NCBI RefSeq assembly: GCF_008107445.1
Contig: NZ_VSLD01000001.1
Span: forward strand, 682,001-746,000
From: Arthrobacter echini
GTDB taxonomy: Bacteria; Actinomycetota; Actinomycetes; Actinomycetales; Micrococcaceae
DNA: 64,000 bases
Reading direction: 5' to 3'
Part shown: positions 35,512 to 49,377 of the stretch, in pieces
Numbering within the stretch: the first letter of the stretch is position 1
How the letters are laid out: every line of letters starts with the position of its first letter
Notes under the pieces: model-generated
The model's database searches: none
Seen by the model: only the letters and a program-made list of their open reading frames with translations
What the model was told of the DNA's origin: nothing
Made by a program: the position numbers and the translations under genes

Positions 35512-37194
35512 TCAGCGCGCCCGCTCGACCCTGCTCTCGTCCCAGACCGGCTCCTGCGTCTCGTAGACCACGCCGTCGGATCCGAAGACGAGGAACCGCT
35601 CGAAACTCCGGGCGAACCACCGGTCGTGGGTCACGGCGAGGACGGTCCCCTCGAAGGCGTCGATGGCGTGCTCGAGGGCCTCGGCGGAGTGCAGGTCGAG
35701 GTTGTCCGTCGGCTCGTCCAGCAGCAGGAGGGTGGCACCGGAGAGTTCGAGCAGCAGGATCTGCAGCCTGGCCTGCTGGCCGCCGGAGAGTGAGTCGTAG
35801 GGCTGCTCCGCCTGGGAGGCCAGCCCGTACCGATCGAGCACGGCGGAGGCGCCCTCGCGGCCCAGCCCCGATCGGTGCTCGTCCCCGCGGTGCAGGATGT
35901 CCACGAGGGGACGACCGAGGAGATCCGGTCGCGAATGCGTCTGCGCGAAGAAGCCGGGACGGATCCGCGCGCCGAGCTTCACGGAGCCTTCGTGCGGTAC
36001 CGCGGCGATCTCGACGTCGGACACCGGCAGGTGCTCCACCTCCGGATCCGAGCCGCCACCGGCGAGCAGCCGGAGGAAATGTGATTTGCCGGAGCCGTTG
36101 GAGCCGAGCACGCCCACGCGGTCACCGAACCAGATCTCGGTGCTGAACGGCTTCATCAGCCCGGTCAGCTCGAGCTTCCGGGCCACGACGGCGCGCTTGG
36201 CCGTGCGCCCTCCGGCCAGGCGCATCGAGACGTTCTGCTCCACGGGAATCGCATCCGGCGGTCCGGCCTCGAGGAACCGGGCGAGGCGTGTCTGGGCTGC
36301 GTGGTACCTGGTGGCCATGTCGGACCGGAAGGCCGCCTTGTTCTTGTACATGGTGACGAGTTCCTTCAGCTTGAGGTGCTCCTCGTCCCAGCGCTTCCGG
36401 AGTTCCTCGAAGCGCAGGTTCCGGTCCTCGCGCGCGTTCAGGTAGGTGCCGAACCCGCCGCCATGGGTCCACGACGACGCCCCGAGGGCTCCGGGCTCGA
36501 GGGTCACGATGCGGGTGGCGGCATTCGCGAGGAGCTCGCGGTCGTGGCTGACGAACAGGACGGATTTCTTCGACTCCCCGAGCTTCGCCTCCAGCCAGCG
36601 CTTCCCCGGGACATCGAGATAGTTGTCCGGCTCGTCGAGGAGGAGCATGTCGTCGGGCCCGGAGAAGAGCGCCTCCAGGACCAGACGCTTCTGCTCACCC
36701 CCCGAGAGGGTCGCCGCCGCCCTGTGCTGGGCGCGGTCGAACGGGATGCCGAGGGCCGGCATGGTGACCTCGTCCCACATCGTCTCGAGCTCGTAGCCGC
36801 CCGCGTCCCCCCAGTCGGCGATCGCCTGGGCGTATCTCATCTGGGTGGGTTCGTCCTCGGTCTCCATCATGGCGAGTTCGGCGTCGTCGACCCGCTGCGC
36901 CGCCGCGGCGAGGACCGGCGGTGCTGCCGAGACCAGCAGATCGCGCACGCTCGTTCCGTCGCGCACCTGACCGACGAACTGCCGCATGATGCCCAGCTGT
37001 CCCGAGCGCGTGACCGACCCCTCGTCCGCGGTGAGCTCTCCCGAGATGATCCGCAGGAGGGTGGTCTTGCCGGTGCCATTGGGGCCGATCAGCGCTGTCT
37101 TGTGGCCCTCCCCGACCCTGAAGGCCACTGAATTGAGCAGCTGCCTGCCGTCGGAGAGGAAATAGTCGATACCGGAGATCTCGAGATGGGCCAC
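35512..37194 (-). CDS. ABC-F family ATPase (ribosome-associated/antibiotic-resistance type)
   Basis: 560 residues from GTG 37194 with two nucleotide-binding domains and no membrane segments. Walker A motifs are GPNGTGKTT near residue 37 and GSNGSGKSH near residue 370, signature motifs LSGGEQKR and LSGGQQAR, Walker B LLLDEPDNYLD and LLLDEPTDNLD. A linker helix pair lies between the domains. ABC-F proteins act on the ribosome, and many actinobacterial members protect against antibiotics. Position opposite a MarR gene supports an inducible protective role. Confidence 0.92.
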   Translation of the reverse strand: MAHLEISGIDYFLSDGRQLLNSVAFRVGEGHKTALIGPNGTGKTTLLRIISGELTADEGSVTRSGQLGIMRQFVGQVRDGTSVRDLLVSAAPPVLAAAAQRVDDAELAMMETEDEPTQMRYAQAIADWGDAGGYELETMWDEVTMPALGIPFDRAQHRAAATLSGGEQKRLVLEALFSGPDDMLLLDEPDNYLDVPGKRWLEAKLGESKKSVLFVSHDRELLANAATRIVTLEPGALGASSWTHGGGFGTYLNAREDRNLRFEELRKRWDEEHLKLKELVTMYKNKAAFRSDMATRYHAAQTRLARFLEAGPPDAIPVEQNVSMRLAGGRTAKRAVVARKLELTGLMKPFSTEIWFGDRVGVLGSNGSGKSHFLRLLAGGGSDPEVEHLPVSDVEIAAVPHEGSVKLGARIRPGFFAQTHSRPDLLGRPLVDILHRGDEHRSGLGREGASAVLDRYGLASQAEQPYDSLSGGQQARLQILLLELSGATLLLLDEPTDNLDLHSAEALEHAIDAFEGTVLAVTHDRWFARSFERFLVFGSDGVVYETQEPVWDESRVERAR

Positions 37195-37254
37195 GCGACC
37201 AGTGTCCCATCCGGGCATGATTGCCTGCTGCCGTGATCGGGCTGCTGCCGATCT

Positions 37255-37266
37255 TCGGTATACCGA
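37255..37266. promoter_or_regulatory. 12-bp palindrome between ABC-F and MarR genes
   Basis: tcggtataccga is a perfect inverted repeat in the 217-bp divergent region, 61 bp from the ABC-F start and 146 bp from the MarR start. Candidate operator for the MarR protein; unlike the CTAAG palindromes of the first MarR. Confidence 0.5.
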
Positions 37267-37411
37267 TACCAGAATCTTGAAGATCGAAGAGGATAATGGA
37301 GGTAGTGCTGTCGGCGCCATGGCTTGCCCGGCCGGCGATGGCACGGACATCACACCTGGCGGGTACCGTCCAGCGCCGCTCGGGTGTTCCACCTTCTCCG
37401 GAGGAAGCCCA

Positions 37412-37858
37412 ATGTCAGAACTGGAAGAGTGGTCAACCAGCCGCCTGCTCACCACGGCAGCGCGCCTGGTGGATCATGCATGGAACGAGCGGCTGCTCGA
37501 TATCGGGATCACGCACGCCGGCTACACCACGCTCGGCGTCCTGTCCCGGCAGGGCACCATGACGGGAGCCAAACTGGCTCTGGCCATGCATGTCCAGGCG
37601 CAGACCATCGGCAAGACCATCGAGAAGCTCGAACGGCAGGACTTCATCTCGAAGATCCGCGACAGCATCGACCGGCGGAGCCAGCGCATCACCATCACCT
37701 CGGCCGGCGTCGACGCCCTCGCCCGGGCGGAGGACATCGAGCGCACGCTGATGGTCGGAGCGGGACTCGAGTCGTTCGATCTGCGCAATCTGCTGCGCGG
37801 GATCATCGGCGAGCTCGCTCCCCAGCGTCAGAAGTCGGCGACCGCCGCGGCTGTCTGA
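37412..37858 (+). CDS. MarR-family transcriptional regulator (paralogue 2)
   Basis: 148 residues from ATG 37412 with GGAGGAAG upstream; an upstream in-frame start would add 70 residues unlike the family. The winged helix (THAGYTTLGVLSRQGTMTG, AQTIGKTIEKLERQDF, DRRSQRITIT) is nearly collinear with the MarR at 21394. Divergent from the ABC-F gene and probably its regulator, with a palindrome at 37255 between them. A strong terminator follows. Confidence 0.9.
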   Translation: MSELEEWSTSRLLTTAARLVDHAWNERLLDIGITHAGYTTLGVLSRQGTMTGAKLALAMHVQAQTIGKTIEKLERQDFISKIRDSIDRRSQRITITSAGVDALARAEDIERTLMVGAGLESFDLRNLLRGIIGELAPQRQKSATAAAV

Positions 37859-37886
37859 TCCCGCGGAGCGTGCGAGCTCCCCAGAC

Positions 37887-37922
37887 CGACGAAGGGCCGC
37901 CCCACGGGGCGGCCCTTCGTCG
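37887..37922. terminator. Bidirectional terminator between MarR and metF-like genes
   Basis: cgacgaagggccgcccc pairs perfectly with ggggcggcccttcgtcg over 17 bp with a minimal loop, lying 28 bp after the MarR stop and 25 bp from the convergent metF-like stop. It serves both strands. Confidence 0.85.
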
Positions 37923-37946
37923 TGGACCCGCTGGTGGACCTCTTGG

Positions 37947-38753
37947 TCAGCCTGTCCGTCCTGCCAGTCCGGAGTCGGCCAATCCTGCGAGATCGTTGAA
38001 GCTGTAGAGATGGACCCCGGCGTACCCCGCACCGTCGATCGCTCCCAGCAGCGGAGAGGGGTCGTACGACGTCGAGGAGAGCAGCTGCCGGACCACGGAT
38101 CCGGTGTTCGACCCGCCGGCGGAGCGCTTGAGGAATCCGACCGATTGCCCCACCCCGATCGTCCCGGCCAGCTTCACCAGGCGGCTCACGCGGACGGGAC
38201 CGGGGATGCCCGCCCATACCGGCAGCGTCACGCCGTCCCTCCGGAGCCGGTCGGGAAAGGCTGCGAGGATCTCGGGGGAGAAACAGAGCTGGGTCACGCA
38301 CCAGGACGCCAGCTCCTGCTTGGCCCACAGGGTCCGTAGGAGCTCGTCCCCGGGCATCCCGGCATGGCCCTCCGGGTACACGGCGATCCCCAGCCGCATC
38401 GTGCCTCCGGTCAGATCCGCGAGGTCCTCCATGAGCGCACCGCTCCAGGTGTACGGGCCGGCGGTCCGGCCCGCATCTCCCCCGATCACGAACGTGTCGG
38501 TGATCCCAGCGTCCTGCAGACGACGAACGTGGCCGGCGAGTTCCCTCCGGCTCCCCACCGACCGGGCCGCCAGGTGGGGAATGACGGTGTAGCCGGCACC
38601 GGCCAGCCGGACGGCCGTCTCCACCGTCTGGACCGGCCCGTGGTGGGGCAGGCAGGTCACCGAGACGACGGCGGGCGCGGGCACGTGGTCGAGGAGTCGT
38701 TCGAGCAGCGCCTCCCCCGGAATCACCTCGACGCGGGTATCGAGCTCCGTCAC
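37947..38753 (-). CDS. Methylenetetrahydrofolate reductase-like protein
   Basis: 268 residues with the TIM-barrel pattern of MetF: VVSVTCLPHHGPVQTV, a flavin/folate region VIGGDAG, TQLCFSPEIL (the FxTQ strand with the Gln) and GVHLYSFND (the C-terminal HFYTLN-like strand). It is slightly short for MetF and divergent, so classed as MetF-like. Predicted to reduce 5,10-methylene-THF to 5-methyl-THF. It is the last gene of the gcvP-gcvT-sdaA unit, seven bp after sdaA, which fits a use for methylene-THF made by glycine cleavage. GTG start. Confidence 0.8.
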   Translation of the reverse strand: MTELDTRVEVIPGEALLERLLDHVPAPAVVSVTCLPHHGPVQTVETAVRLAGAGYTVIPHLAARSVGSRRELAGHVRRLQDAGITDTFVIGGDAGRTAGPYTWSGALMEDLADLTGGTMRLGIAVYPEGHAGMPGDELLRTLWAKQELASWCVTQLCFSPEILAAFPDRLRRDGVTLPVWAGIPGPVRVSRLVKLAGTIGVGQSVGFLKRSAGGSNTGSVVRQLLSSTSYDPSPLLGAIDGAGYAGVHLYSFNDLAGLADSGLAGRTG

Positions 38754-38760
38754 CCCTGGG

Positions 38761-41261
<2,501 letters not shown>

Positions 41262-41268
41262 GGAGGGC

Positions 41269-44169
<2,901 letters not shown>

Positions 44170-44223
44170 GGGAACTCCGTAGGTCGATGATCGGGCGCGG
44201 TAGCGCATGCCTGGTCGGGTTCC

Positions 44224-44420
44224 TCCCCGCTCTGTAGGGAACCTGAGAGTTTTCGCAGACTCAGAGCCTGCTTGCACCGTCGGTGGGTGAGGGACGACGT
44301 CCGCCACCGCTTTCCAGAGTTGCCTATCCGCGACGGTACTGGGCCTGAGAGATTCCTGGGGAGGAGTTGCTCCTACGGCGCCTGCCGGTCTGTGGTCGAC
44401 AGCAGAACTCTCCCGCTGCG
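44224..44420 (-). ncRNA. Tandem glycine riboswitch upstream of gcvP
   Basis: On the minus strand, aptamer 1 begins near 44418 with CGGGAGAGTTCTGCTG and contains GCAACTCC-type junctions followed by AATCTCTCAGGC. Aptamer 2, from about 44327, has GCAACTCTGGAAAG and ends with AACTCTCAGGTTCC near 44238. The repeated GAGAG(T)/CTCTCAGG pairs and the short linker between two aptamers are characteristic of the cooperative gcvT-motif glycine riboswitch. It lies about 55 bp before gcvP, leaving room for control of translation or termination. Boundaries are approximate. Confidence 0.93.
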
Positions 44421-44518
44421 GATCGAAGGCGTATTCAGTTGAGGGATCGCTGGATGTGATCCTTACTACAGCGTACCGCGCGGTGCCGAGGAGAGGCAAA
44501 GCCCGACGGCGGCCGTCA

Positions 44519-44539
44519 GGGCCACCGCTTCGGTGGCCC
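44519..44539. other. Stem-loop in gcvP/SGNH divergent region
   Basis: gggccaccgcttcggtggccc has two perfect 8-bp arms with a five-base loop. It sits between the riboswitch promoter side and the SGNH hydrolase start; role unknown (operator or insulator-like). Confidence 0.4.
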
Positions 44540-44640
44540 GTAGCGCGGGGATCCCGGATCGGGGACCCGAAGCGGGATCCGCCCGGTCACTCGGCTCCGG
44601 GTCTAGCGTGGATCCATCATCCCGACGAGCTGGAGTACCG

Positions 44641-45678
44641 ATGATGCCTCCCCGCATCCCGACTGCCGTTGCCGCGCCCGTCCTACCGGTCACAGTGCTC
44701 CCCGCGCCGTCCGCCGTGGCGGGGGAGTCCTACGTGGCCCTCGGCGACTCCTACTCCTCGGGCACCGGGACGCGCGCCTATATCGCCGACGGGACGGACT
44801 GTCGGCGCTCCGCCGATGCCTACCCTTCCCTGATCGCGAGTGCGAAGGGGTTCGTCCTGAGCCTCCGGGCCTGCTCGGGAGCCAAGGTCGCGGATGTCGC
44901 CGCGACTCAGCTCGGCGCCCTCGGTCCAACCACCTCGTACGTCTCCCTGAGTGTCGGCGGGAACGACGTCGCGTTCGTCTCGGTCCTGAGCGAGTGTGCC
45001 AAGCCGGCCTGGCTGAGCAACTGCACCGCCGCCGTCGACCGCACGCGGGCCCTGATCACAGGCTTGCTCCCCGGTCGCCTCGACCGGCTCTACGAACAGG
45101 TGCGCGTCCGTGCGCCGCGGGCGGCGGTCGCGATCGTCGGCTACCCGCGCCTCTTCAACGGTGAGGACTGCAACGCGGGCACCTGGTTCTCACCCCGGGA
45201 CCAGGCTGGCCTGAACGCAACGGTGGACCTCCTCAACCGGACGACGGCGGCGGCGGCTACGCGGGCAGGCTTCGTCTTCGTCGATCCGACGGTGGCCTTC
45301 ACCGGCCACGCCGTGTGCGACGACGTCGAATGGCTGAACGGGCTCTCGCATCCCGTCTCGGATTCGTACCACCCCAACCGGGTCGGACACGCCCTGGGGT
45401 ACGTGCCGATGGTGTCCGCCGCGCTGACCGGGAGCCGTGTGACGGTCACCGCGGAGACGCTATGGACGACGGAACAGACCATTCCGGCCCTGTCCGAGCA
45501 GCAGGCGGCCTATGCGGACGTCGACCAGCGGACCCGGGCCGAGGAGTTCGTCCCGCCGGATCTGTCGAGCCCTGCAGCCCGTGCAGCGGCGGCGAGGGCA
45601 GGCGTCGATCTCTCGGACCCGGCGAGCATCGCTCGCGCCGACCGTGCCGTCGAGGCCGCGCAGACCCGGGGCCGATGA
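44641..45678 (+). CDS. Secreted SGNH/GDSL-type hydrolase
   Basis: 345 residues from ATG 44641 with GGAG six bases upstream. A signal-peptide-like N-terminus (to about residue 28, AVAG) precedes the SGNH blocks: GDSYSSGTG with the nucleophile Ser, the conserved Gly in RACSGAKV, SVGGNDVAF (Asn) and SDSYHPNRVGH (Asp-His). Six or more cysteines suggest disulfides and secretion. Similar to Streptomyces extracellular lipases/esterases. The last 90 residues are an extra Ala/Asp-rich tail. Divergent from the gcv operon. Confidence 0.85.
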   Translation: MMPPRIPTAVAAPVLPVTVLPAPSAVAGESYVALGDSYSSGTGTRAYIADGTDCRRSADAYPSLIASAKGFVLSLRACSGAKVADVAATQLGALGPTTSYVSLSVGGNDVAFVSVLSECAKPAWLSNCTAAVDRTRALITGLLPGRLDRLYEQVRVRAPRAAVAIVGYPRLFNGEDCNAGTWFSPRDQAGLNATVDLLNRTTAAAATRAGFVFVDPTVAFTGHAVCDDVEWLNGLSHPVSDSYHPNRVGHALGYVPMVSAALTGSRVTVTAETLWTTEQTIPALSEQQAAYADVDQRTRAEEFVPPDLSSPAARAAAARAGVDLSDPASIARADRAVEAAQTRGR

Positions 45679-45816
45679 CTCCGTCCGCGCTTGCGACTGG
45701 GCCGGTGACTCCGGGGCCGGCGACTTCAGTGCCGGCGCCTCGTGCACGAGCACTCGTTCATGCCCGACAACGCAGCCGAGACCGGAGGACTCAAGAGGGA
45801 ACCCCGCGAGAAACTA

Positions 45817-45826
45817 CATACGTATG
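45817..45826. promoter_or_regulatory. Palindrome catacgtatg upstream of flavin monooxygenase gene
   Basis: Perfect 10-bp inverted repeat in an A/T-rich patch about 80 bp before ATG 45906. Could be a repressor site; no regulator gene is adjacent, so this is only a candidate. Confidence 0.4.
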
Positions 45827-45905
45827 CATGGAATAAGAGTGCGATGGAGGTCGTTCTCCCAGCAGGACCGGAAACACGCCGGACGCAACACGAAGGAGCA
45901 CCATC

Positions 45906-46937
45906 ATGGCAGACGAAGTGCAGTTCGGACTCGATACCTTCGGGGATGTCACGCGCGGGGAGGACGGCGGCAGCGTCCCCTACCCGCAGGTCATCCGCAA
46001 CGTCGTCGCAGAGGCCGTGCTCGCCGATCAGGTCGGCATCGACTTCATCGGACTCGGCGAACACCACCGCGACGATTTCGCCATCTCCGCGCCCGAGACC
46101 GTGCTCGCGGCGATCGCCGGCCAGACCTCTCGCATCCGGCTCGGCTCGGCCGTGACGGTGCTCAGCTCCGATGATCCGGTCCGGGTCTACCAGCGCTTCG
46201 CCACGCTCGACGCCGTCTCCGACGGTCGCGCGGAGGTCATCCTCGGACGCGGTTCCTTCACGGAGTCCTTCCCCCTCTTCGGCTATGAACTCTCCGACTA
46301 CGAGCGGCTCTTCGAGGAGAAGCTCGATCTCTTCTCCGAGCTCCTCAAGGAGGGCCCCGTCACCTGGTCAGGCAGCACCAGGCCCGGCCTGAACGCCCAC
46401 GAGGTGTACCCGAAGACGGAGAGCGGCCGGATCAAGACATGGATCGGCGTCGGCGGAAGTCCCGAGTCCGTGGTTCGGGCCGCACGCTACGGCATGCCGC
46501 TGATGCTCGCCATCATCGGCGGCGACCCCGCACGCTTCGCGCCCTACGTGGACCTGTACCACCGGGCCCTGACCCAGCTGGAGCAGCCCACCCTGCCCAT
46601 CGGTGTCCACTCGCCCGGCTACATCGCCGACACCGACGAGCAGGCGCGCGAGGAGCTGTGGCCGGACAACAGGATCATGCGCGACCGCATCGGCCGCGAG
46701 CGAGGCTGGGGTCCGACGACCCGCGCCGAGTTCGAGCAGGAGGCCGACAGCGGATCGCTCTACGTCGGTTCGCCGGAGACCGTGGCAGCGAAGATCGCCT
46801 CCACCGTCAAGACCCTCGGGATCGACCGCTTCGACATGAAGTACAGCGCCGGCCCCCTGCCGCACGAGAAGCTCATGCGCAGCATCGAGCTCTACGGCAC
46901 GAAGGTCATCCCCCTGGTCCGGGACATGCTCGCCTAG
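45906..46937 (+). CDS. LLM-class (luciferase-like) flavin-dependent oxidoreductase
   Basis: 343 residues, a TIM-barrel luciferase-like monooxygenase. Conserved features are FIGLGEHHRDDF (the EHH flavin-site motif), RIRLGSAVTVLSSDDPVR and the C-terminal SPETVAAKIA. Uses reduced flavin to oxidise an unknown organic substrate. GAAGGAG lies at ideal distance from the ATG. A stem-loop array follows. Confidence 0.9.
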   Translation: MADEVQFGLDTFGDVTRGEDGGSVPYPQVIRNVVAEAVLADQVGIDFIGLGEHHRDDFAISAPETVLAAIAGQTSRIRLGSAVTVLSSDDPVRVYQRFATLDAVSDGRAEVILGRGSFTESFPLFGYELSDYERLFEEKLDLFSELLKEGPVTWSGSTRPGLNAHEVYPKTESGRIKTWIGVGGSPESVVRAARYGMPLMLAIIGGDPARFAPYVDLYHRALTQLEQPTLPIGVHSPGYIADTDEQAREELWPDNRIMRDRIGRERGWGPTTRAEFEQEADSGSLYVGSPETVAAKIASTVKTLGIDRFDMKYSAGPLPHEKLMRSIELYGTKVIPLVRDMLA

Positions 46938-46950
46938 TCCAGGACGCTCG

Positions 46951-47283
46951 GTCCCACCACTGGACCTCCTCCGGCTTAGGACGTGGGATCGAGCAGCTCG
47001 GTCGGACGTTGGTTCGCTCTCCATCCCACTCCTCGGCCGTCATCGGTGGGATCGACAGTTCGTTCCCACCGATCGCCGTCGGGTACTGGGAACAAGCGCA
47101 GCGAAGGATGGGCCGGACCGCTCCCTCCCGCAGGCGTTGGCCCATGCTCATTCCCACTGGTCGCCGTCGCGCAGTGGGATCAACCGTTCGTTCCCACCGA
47201 TCGCCGTCGGGCACTGGGAACGAAGGCAGCGACCAGCGGAGCCGGCCCCTGAATCCCACTGGCCGCCGTCACGCACCGGGAAC
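46951..47283. repeat. Tandem array of five to six stem-loop repeats (TCCCAC/GTGGGA type)
   Basis: Five imperfect palindromes of about 30 bp with arms TTCCCAC(C/T)GG..../GTGGGAA and central tGGTCGCCGTCG(C/G)GC occur at 47023-47052, 47062-47093, 47150-47180, 47190-47221 and 47253-47283; units 2 and 4 differ by one base over 32. A looser copy begins near 46951. The interval 46938-47489 (552 bp) contains no gene. They lie between the monooxygenase stop and the signal peptidase gene. Resembles REP/BIME-type elements; may act as terminator, RNA structure or protein-binding site. Confidence 0.8.
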
Positions 47284-47489
47284 GAACGCCCCAGGAGCTC
47301 GCTCTTCGCTCTTTCTTCGGTTTTCTTTCGCCCTTCCGGCACGGTGACTTTTAGTCCGGAGCAGCACAGTGGATACCAGGAGTCCAGCACTCCCGAGGTT
47401 GCCCACCCGTTCCGGTCCGTCCACCGGGCAGGCGGGCAACCTCGACCGGTCATCGACCGGAGCCGGGGAACCACCAGAAGGAGCCACGC

Positions 47490-48503
47490 GTGACGACGAT
47501 CGACCTCCCGTCCCTCAGCCCCGCACCACGGGCCACGCTCCGGCCTGCCGGACGCCGGAGCGCACCCGTGGAGACCGTGGTCGACGCCGACCGGCCGTCC
47601 CTCGCCCAGCGCCTCGCGAGCCTGCTGGGAACGCTGCTCATGATCACGGCGATCGCCGCCGTCCTGTTCTTCGCCATCGGCCCCCGCTTCCTCGGCTACC
47701 AGACCGCCACGATGCTCACCGGCAGCATGGCGCCGGAGATCATGCCCGGCGACGTCGTCGTCACCACACTCCAGCCCGTGAGCAGCATCGCCGTGGGCGA
47801 CGTCATCAGCTACCACATCCCCGTGGAGGACCACCGGGTCGAGACGCACCGGGTGGTCGAAGTCATCAGAGGGACGGACGGCACCACCGCCGTCCGCACC
47901 AAGGGTGACGCCAACGACTCCGTCGATCCCTGGACGGCGACCCTCGAGGGGGACCACGTGTACGAGGCCGGAGTGGTCATCCCCGAGGTCGGCTCGATCA
48001 TCCGGGCCCTCCGTACGCCCGTTGTCAGCCAGCTCCTGGTCTACGGAGTCCCTGCCGTCCTCGTCGGAGGTCTACTGCTCATGATCTGGTCCCGGCCGAA
48101 GGACGACGCCGACGGCGCAACCGTCACCCCTGTCCCGGACGCCCACACCGCTGGGGACATCTCGCAGCTCCCCGTGCTCGACCGGCAGACGCTCGACGAT
48201 CTCGGGGAGGAGCTCTCGAACCAGGCGGGAGCGCTGCAGTTCGCCGGGATGTTCGTGGACCTGCTCCCGCAGCGGATCGACGCCATCGACGCAGCGTTCG
48301 GCGCGGGGGACGGCGACGCCGCCGTGGTGGCGCTGCTCAGCCTCAATGTCAGCGCCTCGATGGTGGGCGCCCGCCGGCTCGAGGAGGCCTCCTCCTCGGC
48401 CCTGGAACTCGTCGGCGAGCCGGACCGGCACGAGGGCCTGATCGGCCGGCTGCGGATCCTCGGCTCCGAGTATCAGTCGGCGCTCGGCGGGATCATCCTG
48501 TAG
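47490..48503 (+). CDS. SipW-like (ER/archaeal-type) signal peptidase fused to a degenerate Hpt domain
   Basis: 337 residues from GTG 47490, with GAAGGAG upstream. A membrane helix (about 42-65) precedes the S26B peptidase core: nucleophile Ser79 in TGSMAPEIMPGD, His120 in VETHRVVEV (in place of the Lys of ordinary SPase I) and KGDANDSVD. A second helix lies at 182-200. Residues 228-327 resemble a histidine-phosphotransfer four-helix bundle (LDRQTLDDLGEEL, LLPQRIDAIDAAF, VSASMVGARRLEE), but the phosphoacceptor His of HxLKGS is Leu283, and Lys/Gly are Asn/Val. Likely processes the TasA-like proteins of this window. The 3' end overlaps the convergent response-regulator gene by 31 bp. Confidence 0.8.
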   Translation: MTTIDLPSLSPAPRATLRPAGRRSAPVETVVDADRPSLAQRLASLLGTLLMITAIAAVLFFAIGPRFLGYQTATMLTGSMAPEIMPGDVVVTTLQPVSSIAVGDVISYHIPVEDHRVETHRVVEVIRGTDGTTAVRTKGDANDSVDPWTATLEGDHVYEAGVVIPEVGSIIRALRTPVVSQLLVYGVPAVLVGGLLLMIWSRPKDDADGATVTPVPDAHTAGDISQLPVLDRQTLDDLGEELSNQAGALQFAGMFVDLLPQRIDAIDAAFGAGDGDAAVVALLSLNVSASMVGARRLEEASSSALELVGEPDRHEGLIGRLRILGSEYQSALGGIIL

Positions 48504-49261
48504 CCGACGCCCCGCACGGTGCGGATGAACCGGGGCGCCTTGGTGTCCTCGTTCAGCTTCTTGCGCAGGTTGCGGATGTGGACCTCCACCAGGTGCTGGT
48601 CGTTCACCCAGCCGTCGCCCCAGATCTTCGCCAGCAGCGTCTCGCGCTGCCAGACCCTCCGCGGGCCCGAGACGAGCGTGGCCAGCAGATCGAACTCGAT
48701 GCGTGTCAGGGGGAGCTCGGCCCCGTCGAGCATGGCGATCCGGCCCTCCGCGTCGATCTCGATCGGCCCGTGGACCAGCAGTCCCTCGACGGGTTCCGGG
48801 GCGGGGGTCACCACGGCCGCCGGGCTCCCGACGGGCGCGGCGTCCACCGTCCCGGCCTGCTGCGGCTCGGCGCTGGCCGCATTCCTCGGTCGCCGGAACA
48901 TCGCGTTCACGCGGGCGCCCACCTCGCGCGGGCTGAAGGGCTTCACCACGAAGTCGTCGGCGCCGATCTCGAGGCCGATCAGGCGGTCGATCTCGTCCTG
49001 GCGTGCCGTGATCATGATGATGTATGCATCGGTCAGCGGACGGATCTGACGGCACACCTCCACGCCGTCGATGTCCGGCAGATTCAGATCGAGGGTCACG
49101 AGATCCGGGCGGCGTCCACGGACGAGGGCAACACCCTCCCGCCCGCTCCCGGCTTCGATCGTGGTGAAACCGTTCATGCCCAGGGTCATGACGAGGAGCT
49201 GGCGCACATCGGCGTCGTCTTCGATGATGAGTGCAACACGCGCGGCTGGTTCGGAGGTCAT
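48473..49261 (-). CDS. OmpR/PhoB-type response regulator (orphan)
   Basis: 262 residues. Intact REC domain with acidic pocket EDD (14-16), phosphoacceptor Asp58 in VTLDLNLPD, switch Thr in MITARQ and Lys in VVKPFSP. An Ala/Pro-rich linker of about 35 residues leads to a winged-helix trans_reg_C domain (LTRIEFDLLATL, VHIRNLRKKL, RTVRGVGYRM). No histidine kinase is adjacent; the convergent neighbour instead carries a pseudo-Hpt domain. Likely controls matrix/fibre genes, but the targets are not known. Confidence 0.9.
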   Translation of the reverse strand: MTSEPAARVALIIEDDADVRQLLVMTLGMNGFTTIEAGSGREGVALVRGRRPDLVTLDLNLPDIDGVEVCRQIRPLTDAYIIMITARQDEIDRLIGLEIGADDFVVKPFSPREVGARVNAMFRRPRNAASAEPQQAGTVDAAPVGSPAAVVTPAPEPVEGLLVHGPIEIDAEGRIAMLDGAELPLTRIEFDLLATLVSGPRRVWQRETLLAKIWGDGWVNDQHLVEVHIRNLRKKLNEDTKAPRFIRTVRGVGYRMIPPSAD

Positions 49262-49377
49262 GGTTTACACAGTGCCAGATGTCGGCGCGCCGACGAATCG
49301 CATCGCCACACTTCAGCCCGCGTGTTCCCGGAACTTCCTGAACCCGGGCCCGACGGCGGCAGGTGGTGACGCGCGAG

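Noticed and set aside
44170-44499. N-terminal extension of gcvP to 44499
   Set aside because: The extension overlaps the glycine riboswitch, whose structure is clear. The family N-terminus begins at ATG 44169 with a ribosome-binding site.
46951-47283. CRISPR-like array
   Set aside because: Units are palindromic, spacing is irregular (about 9-60 bp), the spacers are partly similar and no cas gene is near; REP-type stem-loops fit better.
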